Positions 1-5,230 of a stretch of 5,302 nucleotides of DNA are shown piece after piece; positions within the stretch are counted from its first letter, which is position 1, and the number at the start of each line of letters is the position of its first letter. The translations under genes were made by a program, and so were the position numbers. The notes below the pieces were generated by a model. That model did no database searches and was not told where the DNA came from. It saw only the letters and a list, made by a program, of their open reading frames with translations. This DNA is from an uncultured Clostridia bacterium. Its GTDB lineage: Bacteria; Bacillota; Clostridia; TANB77; CAG-508. The stretch spans positions 1-5,302 of the forward strand of contig CAKPRA010000072.1 of assembly GCA_934180065.1 (NCBI GenBank), in the 5' to 3' direction.

Positions 1-95
1 TTTTAAAATATATATAATTTTGACTGAAATTTAAAGACTTTTCTGAGATTTGAAAAATTTTTCATGTCTTAGACCTGTAAATTTAGTAAGAAATA

Positions 96-124
96 TTGAA
101 ATATTCATTATTAATGTATATAAT
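96..124 (+). promoter_or_regulatory. Sigma-A promoter of the ftsZ operon
   Basis: A TTGAAA -35 box (96-101) and a perfect TATAAT -10 box (119-124) are separated by 17 bp, the optimal spacing for the housekeeping sigma factor. Transcription would start near 131, giving a leader of under 30 nt that carries only the ribosome binding site. It is the only strong promoter seen before ftsZ, so the ftsZ/transglutaminase pair probably forms its own transcription unit, constitutively readable by the vegetative polymerase. Confidence 0.8.
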
Positions 125-143
125 AGGCTAAGCAATAATAGTG

Positions 144-150
144 AGAGGAG
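144..150 (+). promoter_or_regulatory. Ribosome binding site that fixes the ftsZ start
   Basis: AGAGGAG lies 8 nt before the ATG at 159. An in-frame GTG at 141 overlaps this site and has no Shine-Dalgarno sequence of its own; the six residues it would add do not look like an FtsZ N-terminus. The ATG at 159 is therefore the better start. Confidence 0.85.
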
Positions 151-158
151 ATAATATA

Positions 159-1118
159 ATGGGTAGCGATTTAAATACTAAAGAAACTATTGTAAAAATT
201 AAAGTTTTAGGAGCCGGTGGAGGCGGAACTAATGCTGTAAATAGAATGATTGATGATGATGTACAAAATGTAGATTTTATAATAGTTGATACAAATGCAG
301 TATCTGCTTCAAAATCAAAGGCTAAAAATATAATTAAGATAGGTGAAAATGAAGCTCATGGAATTGGGGCTGGAGCTAACCCTGAAGTTGGAGAAAAATC
401 AGCACAAGAGAATATAGATGAAATAAGAAATCAATTAATTAATACTGATTTATTATTTTTAACAGCAGGCATGGGTGGAGGAACAGGAACTGGAGCTCTT
501 CCTATAATAGCCGAAACAGCTAAAGAAATGAAAATACTAACAATAGGAATTGTTACAAAGCCTTTTAAATTTGAAGGAAAAGCAAGATTAAATAGAGCAG
601 AAGTTGGAATTAACAAATTAAAAGACCAAGTTAATTCATTAATTGTAATAGATAATGATAAACTATTAAAAATGTATAAAGAAGAAGTGGCAATAATTAA
701 TGCTTTTAAACAAACAGATAATATTTTAAAACAAGGAATTGTTGGAATTACAAATATGCTTAATACTGTTGGCGAAATAAATATAGACTTTGCTGATATA
801 TCAACAATTATTGGAATTAGAGGATTTGCATATATGGGAATTGGAAGTGCTTCTGGAGAAAACGCTTTAGATATAGCAACACATAAGGCAATTGAAAATC
901 CGTTGACAACAGTAAATATAAATGGAGCAAAAGGAATAATATTTAATGTTCAAGGAAGTAAAGATTTATCATTAGCAGAGATTAATAATAGTGTTGCAAT
1001 TATTAATGAACTTGTTGATGATGAAGCAAATATTATATTTGGAACTGTAATAAATGAAGAGCTTGGTGATGAAGTCATTGTAACTGTTATTGCAACAGGA
1101 GTAAATGAAGAAAACTAA
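159..1118 (+). CDS. ftsZ: FtsZ, short form lacking the C-terminal linker and anchor peptide
   Basis: This is a 319-residue tubulin-like GTPase of the FtsZ family, which polymerises with GTP under the cytoplasmic membrane to organise division. Visible motifs are the glycine-rich T1 loop GAGGGGTN (18-25), the T3 loop GIGAGANPE (68-76), the tubulin signature GGGTGTG (106-112), FEGKAR (138-143, with the nucleotide-contacting Glu and Arg), and the T7 catalytic loop NIDFAD (208-213, with N208, D210 and D213). GTP hydrolysis should thus be intact. The C-terminal subdomain finishes with IVTVIATG (307-314), and the protein stops five residues later. Typical FtsZ proteins are about 350-390 residues, with a variable linker and a conserved peptide that binds FtsA, SepF or other partners. 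Both are absent, and the next gene starts 25 nt on, leaving no room for a frameshifted tail. No ftsA or dcw-cluster genes are nearby, so this is probably a second ftsZ paralogue rather than the principal one; that part is inference. Confidence 0.93.
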   Translation: MGSDLNTKETIVKIKVLGAGGGGTNAVNRMIDDDVQNVDFIIVDTNAVSASKSKAKNIIKIGENEAHGIGAGANPEVGEKSAQENIDEIRNQLINTDLLFLTAGMGGGTGTGALPIIAETAKEMKILTIGIVTKPFKFEGKARLNRAEVGINKLKDQVNSLIVIDNDKLLKMYKEEVAIINAFKQTDNILKQGIVGITNMLNTVGEINIDFADISTIIGIRGFAYMGIGSASGENALDIATHKAIENPLTTVNINGAKGIIFNVQGSKDLSLAEINNSVAIINELVDDEANIIFGTVINEELGDEVIVTVIATGVNEEN

Positions 1119-1143
1119 AGATTATTTTATATAAAGGAGTATT

Positions 1144-2274
1144 ATGGTAGATAAACAAAAAAAATCCATAAAATGGAGAATAATAAGATTATTAGTATTA
1201 ATTATTATTATTGGATTTGTTGTTGCTTGCTATAAAGTAGATGCCTTAAAAAACAATCATTATGTAATTATAGCCAAAGAAAAAATTACAAATACAATTA
1301 ATAAAATAAAAGAGAATGCAACTGACAGTTTGGTAGCATTAATAGAAAATTATGAACCGAATGAAGAAGATGAATCTGTTTATGAGATTTCTGATAAACA
1401 GAATAGATATTATTATAATCAATTAGATGATAATGCAAAAATAATATATGCAGAAATACTAAATAATTTAGATAAAGTTAAATCTGGAGAAGATAATATA
1501 AGGATTTCTTCGAAATTGTCATCATTAGCTAATACTGATGATATGAATACTGCATTAATGGTAGCATTTCAAAATGCCTGGGATGCATTTAGAAATGACA
1601 ATATGGATGTATTTTATATAGATGGAACTAAAATGTGTCTTGTTACAAAAACAACTAGAAGAGGTTCACAAATAAAATATGAGTTTTTTATCAGTAAAGG
1701 ACAAAATTCAAATTATTTTATAAATGGTTTTTATACAAAAAGTCAGGTTGAAGAAGCTGAAAAGTTTGTTCAAGATAAAGAAAAAGAAATTTTGGATTCA
1801 ATAACTGATAAAAATGATTATTATAAAATTTTGCATGCACATAATTGGATTGTTGATAATGTTGAATATAATTTACAAGATTCAAATAATAATGCAAATT
1901 TATATGGGGCTTTAAAAGATAATAAGGTTGTTTGTGAAGGATATGCAAGATTATTTAAATCTTTGATGGATAAAATGAATATTCCTTGTGTTTTTGTTTC
2001 TGGAGAAGGTATAAACCTAGAAACGGGTTCAAAAGAGGATCATGCATGGAATTATGTATTTTTAAAGGGAAATTGGTATGCTGTTGATGCTACATGGGAT
2101 GATCCAATAATTGTAGGAAGTGGAAGAGTTTCTAGTGAGCTAAAATATAAATATTTTCTAAAGGGATCAAATGAATTTTTTAAATCTCATTTGGAAGATG
2201 GAAAATTAGTTGATAATGGAATGGAATTTAAATATCCAGAAATTTCGGTTGAAAATTATGTAAAAGAAAAATAG
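1144..2274 (+). CDS. Membrane-anchored transglutaminase-like (TGc-domain) protein
   Basis: This is a 376-residue protein with a basic N-terminus, one hydrophobic segment (13-30), then a long exported-type region. Residues 26-29 (VVAC) also fit a lipobox, so it may be a lipoprotein anchored at C29 instead of a signal-anchored protein. Residues about 82-110, starting YEISDKQNRYYYNQLDDNAK, look like a helical region often preceding such domains in clostridial secreted proteins. The C-terminal half is a transglutaminase-like fold: a helix with HAHNWIVDNVEYN (231-243), then C264 in VVCEGYARLF, H300 in DHAWNYV and D315 in YAVDATWDDP, which form the complete Cys-His-Asp triad. Such domains act as proteases, amidases or crosslinking enzymes; the substrate cannot be told. 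From memory, clostridial proteins of this kind fall in the cytokinesis-related group named after yeast Cyk3. It starts 25 nt after ftsZ with AAAGGAG (1133-1139), so the two are co-transcribed. Confidence 0.85.
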   Translation: MVDKQKKSIKWRIIRLLVLIIIIGFVVACYKVDALKNNHYVIIAKEKITNTINKIKENATDSLVALIENYEPNEEDESVYEISDKQNRYYYNQLDDNAKIIYAEILNNLDKVKSGEDNIRISSKLSSLANTDDMNTALMVAFQNAWDAFRNDNMDVFYIDGTKMCLVTKTTRRGSQIKYEFFISKGQNSNYFINGFYTKSQVEEAEKFVQDKEKEILDSITDKNDYYKILHAHNWIVDNVEYNLQDSNNNANLYGALKDNKVVCEGYARLFKSLMDKMNIPCVFVSGEGINLETGSKEDHAWNYVFLKGNWYAVDATWDDPIIVGSGRVSSELKYKYFLKGSNEFFKSHLEDGKLVDNGMEFKYPEISVENYVKEK

Positions 2275-2275
2275 A

Positions 2276-2314
2276 AAAAGACCTAAATTGTTATTTTCAC
2301 AATTTAGGTCTTTT
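2276..2314 (+). terminator. Rho-independent terminator of the ftsZ operon, possibly bidirectional
   Basis: A perfect 16-bp inverted repeat (2276-2291 with 2299-2314) encloses a 7-nt loop and begins one base after the stop codon of the transglutaminase gene. The right arm ends in TTTT, and the left arm begins with an A-run that supplies a U-tract on the other strand. It could therefore also stop murC transcripts arriving from the right, which would leave murC a roughly 210-nt 3' untranslated region. Confidence 0.9.
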
Positions 2315-2523
2315 ATCAAAATAATTTAAATTTTTATATGATAGGAAAGTTCAATATTTGTGTATGATTTTACTTATGAGTAATGTTAAAATTATATACT
2401 ATATTAAAATTAGATATTTCTTATTTTATAGAAAAGGCTATGCAAAATATTGTAAACAAAATTACTGTGTAATTTTTGTGATTTTTGTGCACAAACAATT
2501 TAATAAAAAAATCTTTGATTTTT
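2315..2523. other. Convergent intergenic region without a credible gene
   Basis: The 3' ends of the transglutaminase gene and murC face each other here. The region is very A+T-rich. An open frame on the + strand (from about 2358) runs into murC antisense, but it encodes a low-complexity Tyr/Ile/Lys/Phe-rich string with no family resemblance, so it is left out. The region does hold a tandem copy of ATTTTTGTG (2472-2480 and 2481-2489) and an overlapping 12-bp palindrome, TTTGTGCACAAA (2484-2495). Confidence 0.6.
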
Positions 2524-2525
2524 TT
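2505..2525 (-). terminator. Weak A/T hairpin at the end of murC
   Basis: AAAAAAATC (2505-2513) and GATTTTTTT (2517-2525) form a perfect 9-bp inverted repeat with a 3-nt loop, overlapping the murC stop codon on the - strand. It has only one G-C pair, so it is a poor terminator alone; the stronger hairpin at 2276-2314 may do the job instead. Confidence 0.3.
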
Positions 2526-3927
2526 AGATTTGATCTTCTTCAGGTTTATCAACTATCATTTGAGCTAAATTTGTTATTGTTCCAGCACCAACAGTTAAAA
2601 CAATATCGTTATTTATGGTATGTGATCTAATATATTTTGCTATTTCATCAAAGTCTGGCATATATAAAGCTTTTCTACCAATTTTTGTTATTTCTGTAAC
2701 TAAATCTTGAGCGCTTATTCCAAATGTATTTTTCTCACGTGCTGCATAAATATCTGTAATGATTATATTGTCAAATGGGGCTAATGCTTTCGCAAATTCG
2801 TGTAATAAATTCTTAGTTCTGCTATATGTATGGGGTTGAAAGATTACCCATGCATTGTTATGTTTCTTTTGTTTTGTTGCTTCAGCTATTGCCTGGATTT
2901 CTGTTGGGTGGTGTGCATAATCATCAAATACACTAATATTTTTATTTATTGTTCCAACAAATTCATAACGTCTATGTGCACCTGTAAATTTCTTTAATGC
3001 TGATGTTATAATTTGTTTATCAATTCCATAAGTATGACAAGTTGCAATACATGCTAATGCATTTAAGACATTATGTTTTCCTGGAACTGATAATGAAATT
3101 GTTTTATAAAAATTGTTATTATAATAGACATCAAAAGTAGGAAATCCATTTGAATTAAAACTGATGTTTCTAGCTACAAAATTAGCATTATTTGTAGTTA
3201 ATCCAAATGTTACAATTCTAGAGTCTGCACATTTTGAAAGTGTTGCACAATTAGGATCATCACTATTTACAACTAATAATCCCTCTTCTGGTAATAGTTT
3301 TACATATTTTTCAAATGAGGCGATTATATTATCGATATTTTTAAAATAATCTAGATGATCATTATCTATATTTAAAACAACCTCTGTTTTTGGATGGAAA
3401 TTTAAGAAACTTTCTACATATTCACAAGCTTCTAGTATGAAATATTCACTATTTCCGATTCTAGAGTTTCCATTTAGTTGTTTTAGTATTGCACCAACTT
3501 GAACAGAAGGATCTAATCCAGCTTCCATAAAACATAGGGTTATCATTGAAGTAGTAGTTGTTTTTCCATGTGTTCCAGAAATACAAATAGTTTCCTCAAA
3601 TGCTTTTGTTATTTCTCCTAAGAATTCTCCTCTTTCAACAATTGGAATATTAAGAGTTTTAGCTTGTAAAAGCTCTGGATCATCTTCTTTCATAGCTGCT
3701 GTATATACAACAAGATTTGATTTATTTACATTATCAAAATCATAACCTATTGTAACAGGAATACCTTTTTCAATCAATTTATCTGTTAATTCAGAAGCGT
3801 TGTCATCAGAACCTGTAACATGAAATCCCCAATGTTTTAGCATTTCAGCAATTCCACTCATACTAGTTCCGCCAATACCTCTCATATGTATATTTCTAAA
3901 TAATCTTAATCGATTTAAATTTGCCAA
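2524..3927 (-). CDS. murC: UDP-N-acetylmuramate--L-alanine ligase (MurC)
   Basis: MurC is a cytoplasmic ATP-dependent ligase that adds L-alanine to UDP-N-acetylmuramic acid, the first step in building the peptidoglycan stem peptide. The 467 residues match the usual family length and show all three Mur ligase domains. The N-terminal UDP-binding Rossmann domain has HMRGIGGTSMSGIAEML (14-30) and GSD (39-41). The central ATPase domain has the P-loop GTHGKTTTT (118-126, K122), LEACEYVESFL (165-175) and NIDNDHLDYF (186-195). The C-terminal domain has FTGAHRRYEFVG (314-325), DDYAHHPTEI (335-344) and PHTYSRT (365-371). The start is a TTG codon at 3927-3925: no ATG is available upstream near the ribosome binding site, and the first in-frame ATG (residue 15) would cut into the nucleotide-binding loop. 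Most relatives read HFIGIGG where this protein has HMRGIGG. The gene is transcribed alone, divergent from spoVG. Confidence 0.97.
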   Translation of the reverse strand: MANLNRLRLFRNIHMRGIGGTSMSGIAEMLKHWGFHVTGSDDNASELTDKLIEKGIPVTIGYDFDNVNKSNLVVYTAAMKEDDPELLQAKTLNIPIVERGEFLGEITKAFEETICISGTHGKTTTTSMITLCFMEAGLDPSVQVGAILKQLNGNSRIGNSEYFILEACEYVESFLNFHPKTEVVLNIDNDHLDYFKNIDNIIASFEKYVKLLPEEGLLVVNSDDPNCATLSKCADSRIVTFGLTTNNANFVARNISFNSNGFPTFDVYYNNNFYKTISLSVPGKHNVLNALACIATCHTYGIDKQIITSALKKFTGAHRRYEFVGTINKNISVFDDYAHHPTEIQAIAEATKQKKHNNAWVIFQPHTYSRTKNLLHEFAKALAPFDNIIITDIYAAREKNTFGISAQDLVTEITKIGRKALYMPDFDEIAKYIRSHTINNDIVLTVGAGTITNLAQMIVDKPEEDQI

Positions 3928-3939
3928 TGTTAATACACA

Positions 3940-3946
3940 CTCCTTT
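3940..3946 (-). promoter_or_regulatory. Ribosome binding site of murC, with a long spacer to TTG
   Basis: On the - strand AAAGGAG (3946-3940) is a strong Shine-Dalgarno sequence, but 12 nt separate it from the TTG start, longer than the usual 5-9. No in-frame ATG or GTG lies closer. The long spacing plus the TTG codon suggests modest translation initiation. Confidence 0.7.
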
Positions 3947-3975
3947 GTATTGATTTATTTAAATTACATGAGAGT

Positions 3976-4004
3976 ATTATATATAATTTATTGCGATTTT
4001 TCAA
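3976..4004 (-). promoter_or_regulatory. Sigma-A promoter of murC
   Basis: Read on the - strand, TTGAAA (4004-3999) is followed after 17 bp by a perfect TATAAT (3981-3976). Transcription would begin around 3969, about 40 nt before the TTG start codon and upstream of the ribosome binding site. Confidence 0.8.
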
Positions 4005-4144
4005 TATTAAATAGGTAATATTTATAAAACTTTATAACAAAAAAAGACTTTTTATCCAAATTTTAATATTTTTTTGATAATATCTGTATATAAGAGAGAT
4101 TATTATATATTTTTTATATTTTCTAAAAATAAAATGTAAAAAAA

Positions 4145-4171
4145 GAAGGAAAAAAAATTTTTTTGGAGAAT
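4145..4171 (+). promoter_or_regulatory. Sigma-H-type promoter of spoVG
   Basis: GAAGGAAAA (4145-4153) matches the Bacillus sigma-H -35 consensus RNAGGAWWW at every position. GGAGAAT (4165-4171) matches the -10 consensus RNNGAAT at every position. The 11-bp spacer is the expected distance. Bacillus subtilis spoVG is a classic sigma-H target, which supports the reading. An overlapping TATAAT (4174-4179) lacks a good -35 at 17 bp, so a sigma-A contribution is uncertain. Transcription would start near 4178-4180. Confidence 0.75.
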
Positions 4172-4178
4172 AATATAA

Positions 4179-4204
4179 TTGTACATATGAAAAGAAATGT
4201 ACAA
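4179..4204 (+). promoter_or_regulatory. Inverted repeat at the spoVG transcription start
   Basis: TTGTACAT (4179-4186) and ATGTACAA (4197-4204) form a perfect 8-bp inverted repeat with a 10-nt spacer, placed at the predicted start of the spoVG transcript. It could be a 5' mRNA hairpin, perhaps stabilising, or a dyad operator for a DNA-binding protein. There is no U-run after it on the + strand, so it does not look like a terminator for spoVG. Confidence 0.45.
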
Positions 4205-4221
4205 AAAAATAAAAACAGTGG

Positions 4222-4230
4222 AAGGCGGTG
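4222..4230 (+). promoter_or_regulatory. Ribosome binding site that fixes the spoVG start
   Basis: AAGGCGGTG differs from the full anti-16S complement AAGGAGGTG at one base and sits 5 nt before the ATG at 4236. An earlier in-frame ATG at 4197 lies inside the inverted repeat, lacks a Shine-Dalgarno site, and would add 13 residues not found in the family. Confidence 0.75.
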
Positions 4231-4235
4231 CTCAA

Positions 4236-4529
4236 ATGCAAATAACAAATGTACGTTTGAATAAAACTTTAAATTCAGAAAGCAAAATGAAGGCAGTTGC
4301 TTCAGTAACATTTGACAATGAATTCGTAGTTCATGGAATTAAGATTATTGATAGCCCAAAAGGATTATTTATTGCTATGCCTAGCAGAGAAAAAGCTAAT
4401 GGAGAGCATAAGGATATAGCTCATCCAATTAACCAAGAAACAAGACAAAAAATCCAAGATGCTATATTTAAAGAGTATGAAGCAGTTCAAGCTGAATCAA
4501 ATTCAGAAGAAACTGCAACAGAAGAATAA
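4236..4529 (+). CDS. spoVG: SpoVG family nucleic-acid-binding regulator
   Basis: This is a 97-residue protein that starts MQITNVRLNK, as SpoVG proteins do. The family core is clear: KMKAVASVTFDNEFVVHGIKII (17-38), GLFIAMPSR (43-51), DIAHPINQETRQKIQ (60-74) and a final helix to about 85, followed by a short acidic tail (QAESNSEETATEE, 85-97). SpoVG is a small dimeric protein that binds DNA and RNA. In Bacillus subtilis it affects asymmetric septation and sporulation, and in other Firmicutes it affects capsule, virulence and stress genes; its targets here are unknown. The gene has its own sigma-H-type promoter and terminator and so appears monocistronic. In many clostridia and bacilli spoVG sits beside purR and glmU; neither is present here, but murC is the divergent neighbour. 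Confidence 0.96.
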   Translation: MQITNVRLNKTLNSESKMKAVASVTFDNEFVVHGIKIIDSPKGLFIAMPSREKANGEHKDIAHPINQETRQKIQDAIFKEYEAVQAESNSEETATEE

Positions 4530-4534
4530 TAAAT

Positions 4535-4564
4535 AAAAAGGAACATTTAAAATGTTCCTTTTTT
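4535..4564 (+). terminator. Bidirectional terminator between spoVG and the HD-domain gene
   Basis: AAAAAGGAACATT (4535-4547) and its complement (4551-4563) make a 13-bp perfect stem with a 3-nt loop, beginning 5 nt after the spoVG stop. Six T residues (4559-4564) follow on the + strand, and the A-rich left flank gives a U-tract on the - strand, so it can also end transcripts from the convergent HD-domain gene, whose stop lies about 50 nt away. Confidence 0.9.
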
Positions 4565-4615
4565 AATCGATTTTTATATTCATAAGTGTCTAAGTATGGT
4601 TATAATACTAAATTA

Positions 4616-5143
4616 TTACGGAATATGTATAAAAAATAGTAATATAAACATTGAGGCAAATCTGAATACTTTTTTTTCATAAATTTTTCTAGAATAATAA
4701 GAGATTCCTTCTTCAATTGCACAGTATTTATCAATTAATGTAATAATATATGATTCTGCATATTTGGGAGGAATAATTGTAACAGGCCACATATGTTTTA
4801 GAATTATATCCTTTTCTTTCTCATTAAATTTGAAATATTTTGATGCATTTTCATATGCAGTTTTTGGATGAGTAAAAGCATGTAGACCTTTTCTATTATT
4901 TTCTCTAAACCTCCAGTCATACAAAAATAAATCGTGAACAAAAGCTGCTCTTGCCATAGAAGTATAATCTAGTTTCAATTTTTTACATAGACAAAAAGAA
5001 TAATAGGCAACTGAAAGACAATGATCGTAACATGAGCAATCATAGTGTTGCCTGTATTTTTTCATTTCTTGAATTACTGGATTTTGGTCCATCTCTGAAA
5101 TGATTTCATAGAATTCTTTGTATTTAACTGTATTATAATTCAT
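4616..5143 (-). CDS. HD-domain metal-dependent phosphohydrolase family protein
   Basis: This 175-residue protein has the spaced residues of the HD superfamily, metal-dependent phosphohydrolases often acting on nucleotides or related phosphates: H41 (in CYDHC), the H70-D71 doublet (in AAFVHDLFLYDW), H92 (in HAFTHPKTA), H117 (in LKHMWP) and D138 (in LIDKYCA). It probably binds one or two metal ions, is cytoplasmic and lacks a signal peptide; its substrate cannot be predicted. Cysteines C36, C38 and C42 cluster around the first metal histidine. The last 20 residues are hydrophobic (FASMFILLFFIHIP), which may be a buried C-terminal helix or a weak membrane contact. The ATG at 5143 has AAAGGA (5157-5152) 8 nt upstream, supporting the start. 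It is transcribed alone from its own promoter, converging on spoVG, so no functional partner is evident. Confidence 0.85.
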   Translation of the reverse strand: MNYNTVKYKEFYEIISEMDQNPVIQEMKKYRQHYDCSCYDHCLSVAYYSFCLCKKLKLDYTSMARAAFVHDLFLYDWRFRENNRKGLHAFTHPKTAYENASKYFKFNEKEKDIILKHMWPVTIIPPKYAESYIITLIDKYCAIEEGISYYSRKIYEKKVFRFASMFILLFFIHIP

Positions 5144-5185
5144 AAAAATAGTCCTTTCATTATTTTTAGAAATCAGTATAAGTTT

Positions 5186-5213
5186 ATTATAGCACGATAC
5201 ATAAAAATGTCAA
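5186..5213 (-). promoter_or_regulatory. Strong sigma-A promoter of the HD-domain gene
   Basis: On the - strand a perfect TTGACA (5213-5208), a 16-bp spacer and a perfect TATAAT (5191-5186) are preceded by TGC, an extended -10 element. It is the closest match to consensus in the window. Transcription would start near 5179, about 35 nt before the ATG. Confidence 0.85.
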
Positions 5214-5230
5214 ATAATATATATCAATAA

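Larger units (their letters stand above)
3928..4235. other. Divergent control region between murC and spoVG (308 bp, no gene)
   Basis: This gap holds the murC promoter and ribosome binding site on the left and the spoVG sigma-H promoter, start-site hairpin and ribosome binding site on the right. The middle part (about 4005-4140) is nearly all A/T, with long A and T runs that may favour bent DNA, but no convincing gene or third promoter was seen. Open frames crossing it on the - strand are Phe/Leu/Tyr-rich strings without family features. Confidence 0.75.

Noticed and set aside
141..158. GTG start adding six residues to FtsZ
   Set aside because: The GTG overlaps the Shine-Dalgarno site used by the ATG at 159 and has none of its own.
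2358..2630. 90-codon open frame on the + strand between the two convergent genes
   Set aside because: It overlaps the 3' end of murC antisense by about 107 nt, has a poor start, and encodes a low-complexity Tyr/Ile/Phe/Lys string typical of random A/T-rich DNA.
4041..4055. AAAAA-GAC-TTTTT hairpin as a terminator
   Set aside because: Only five A-T pairs; it is expected by chance in this composition.
4074..4106. Second sigma-A promoter for spoVG (TTGATA at 4074)
   Set aside because: The only TATAAT-like box downstream is about 21 bp away, too far for normal spacing.
4197..4235. Upstream ATG start for spoVG
   Set aside because: It lies inside the inverted repeat, has no ribosome binding site, and adds 13 residues absent from the SpoVG family.
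4032..4311. Two overlapping - strand open frames in the murC-spoVG gap
   Set aside because: Their Phe/Leu/Tyr-rich content follows from T-runs on the opposite strand, they cover the spoVG promoter and 5' end, and no family motif is visible.
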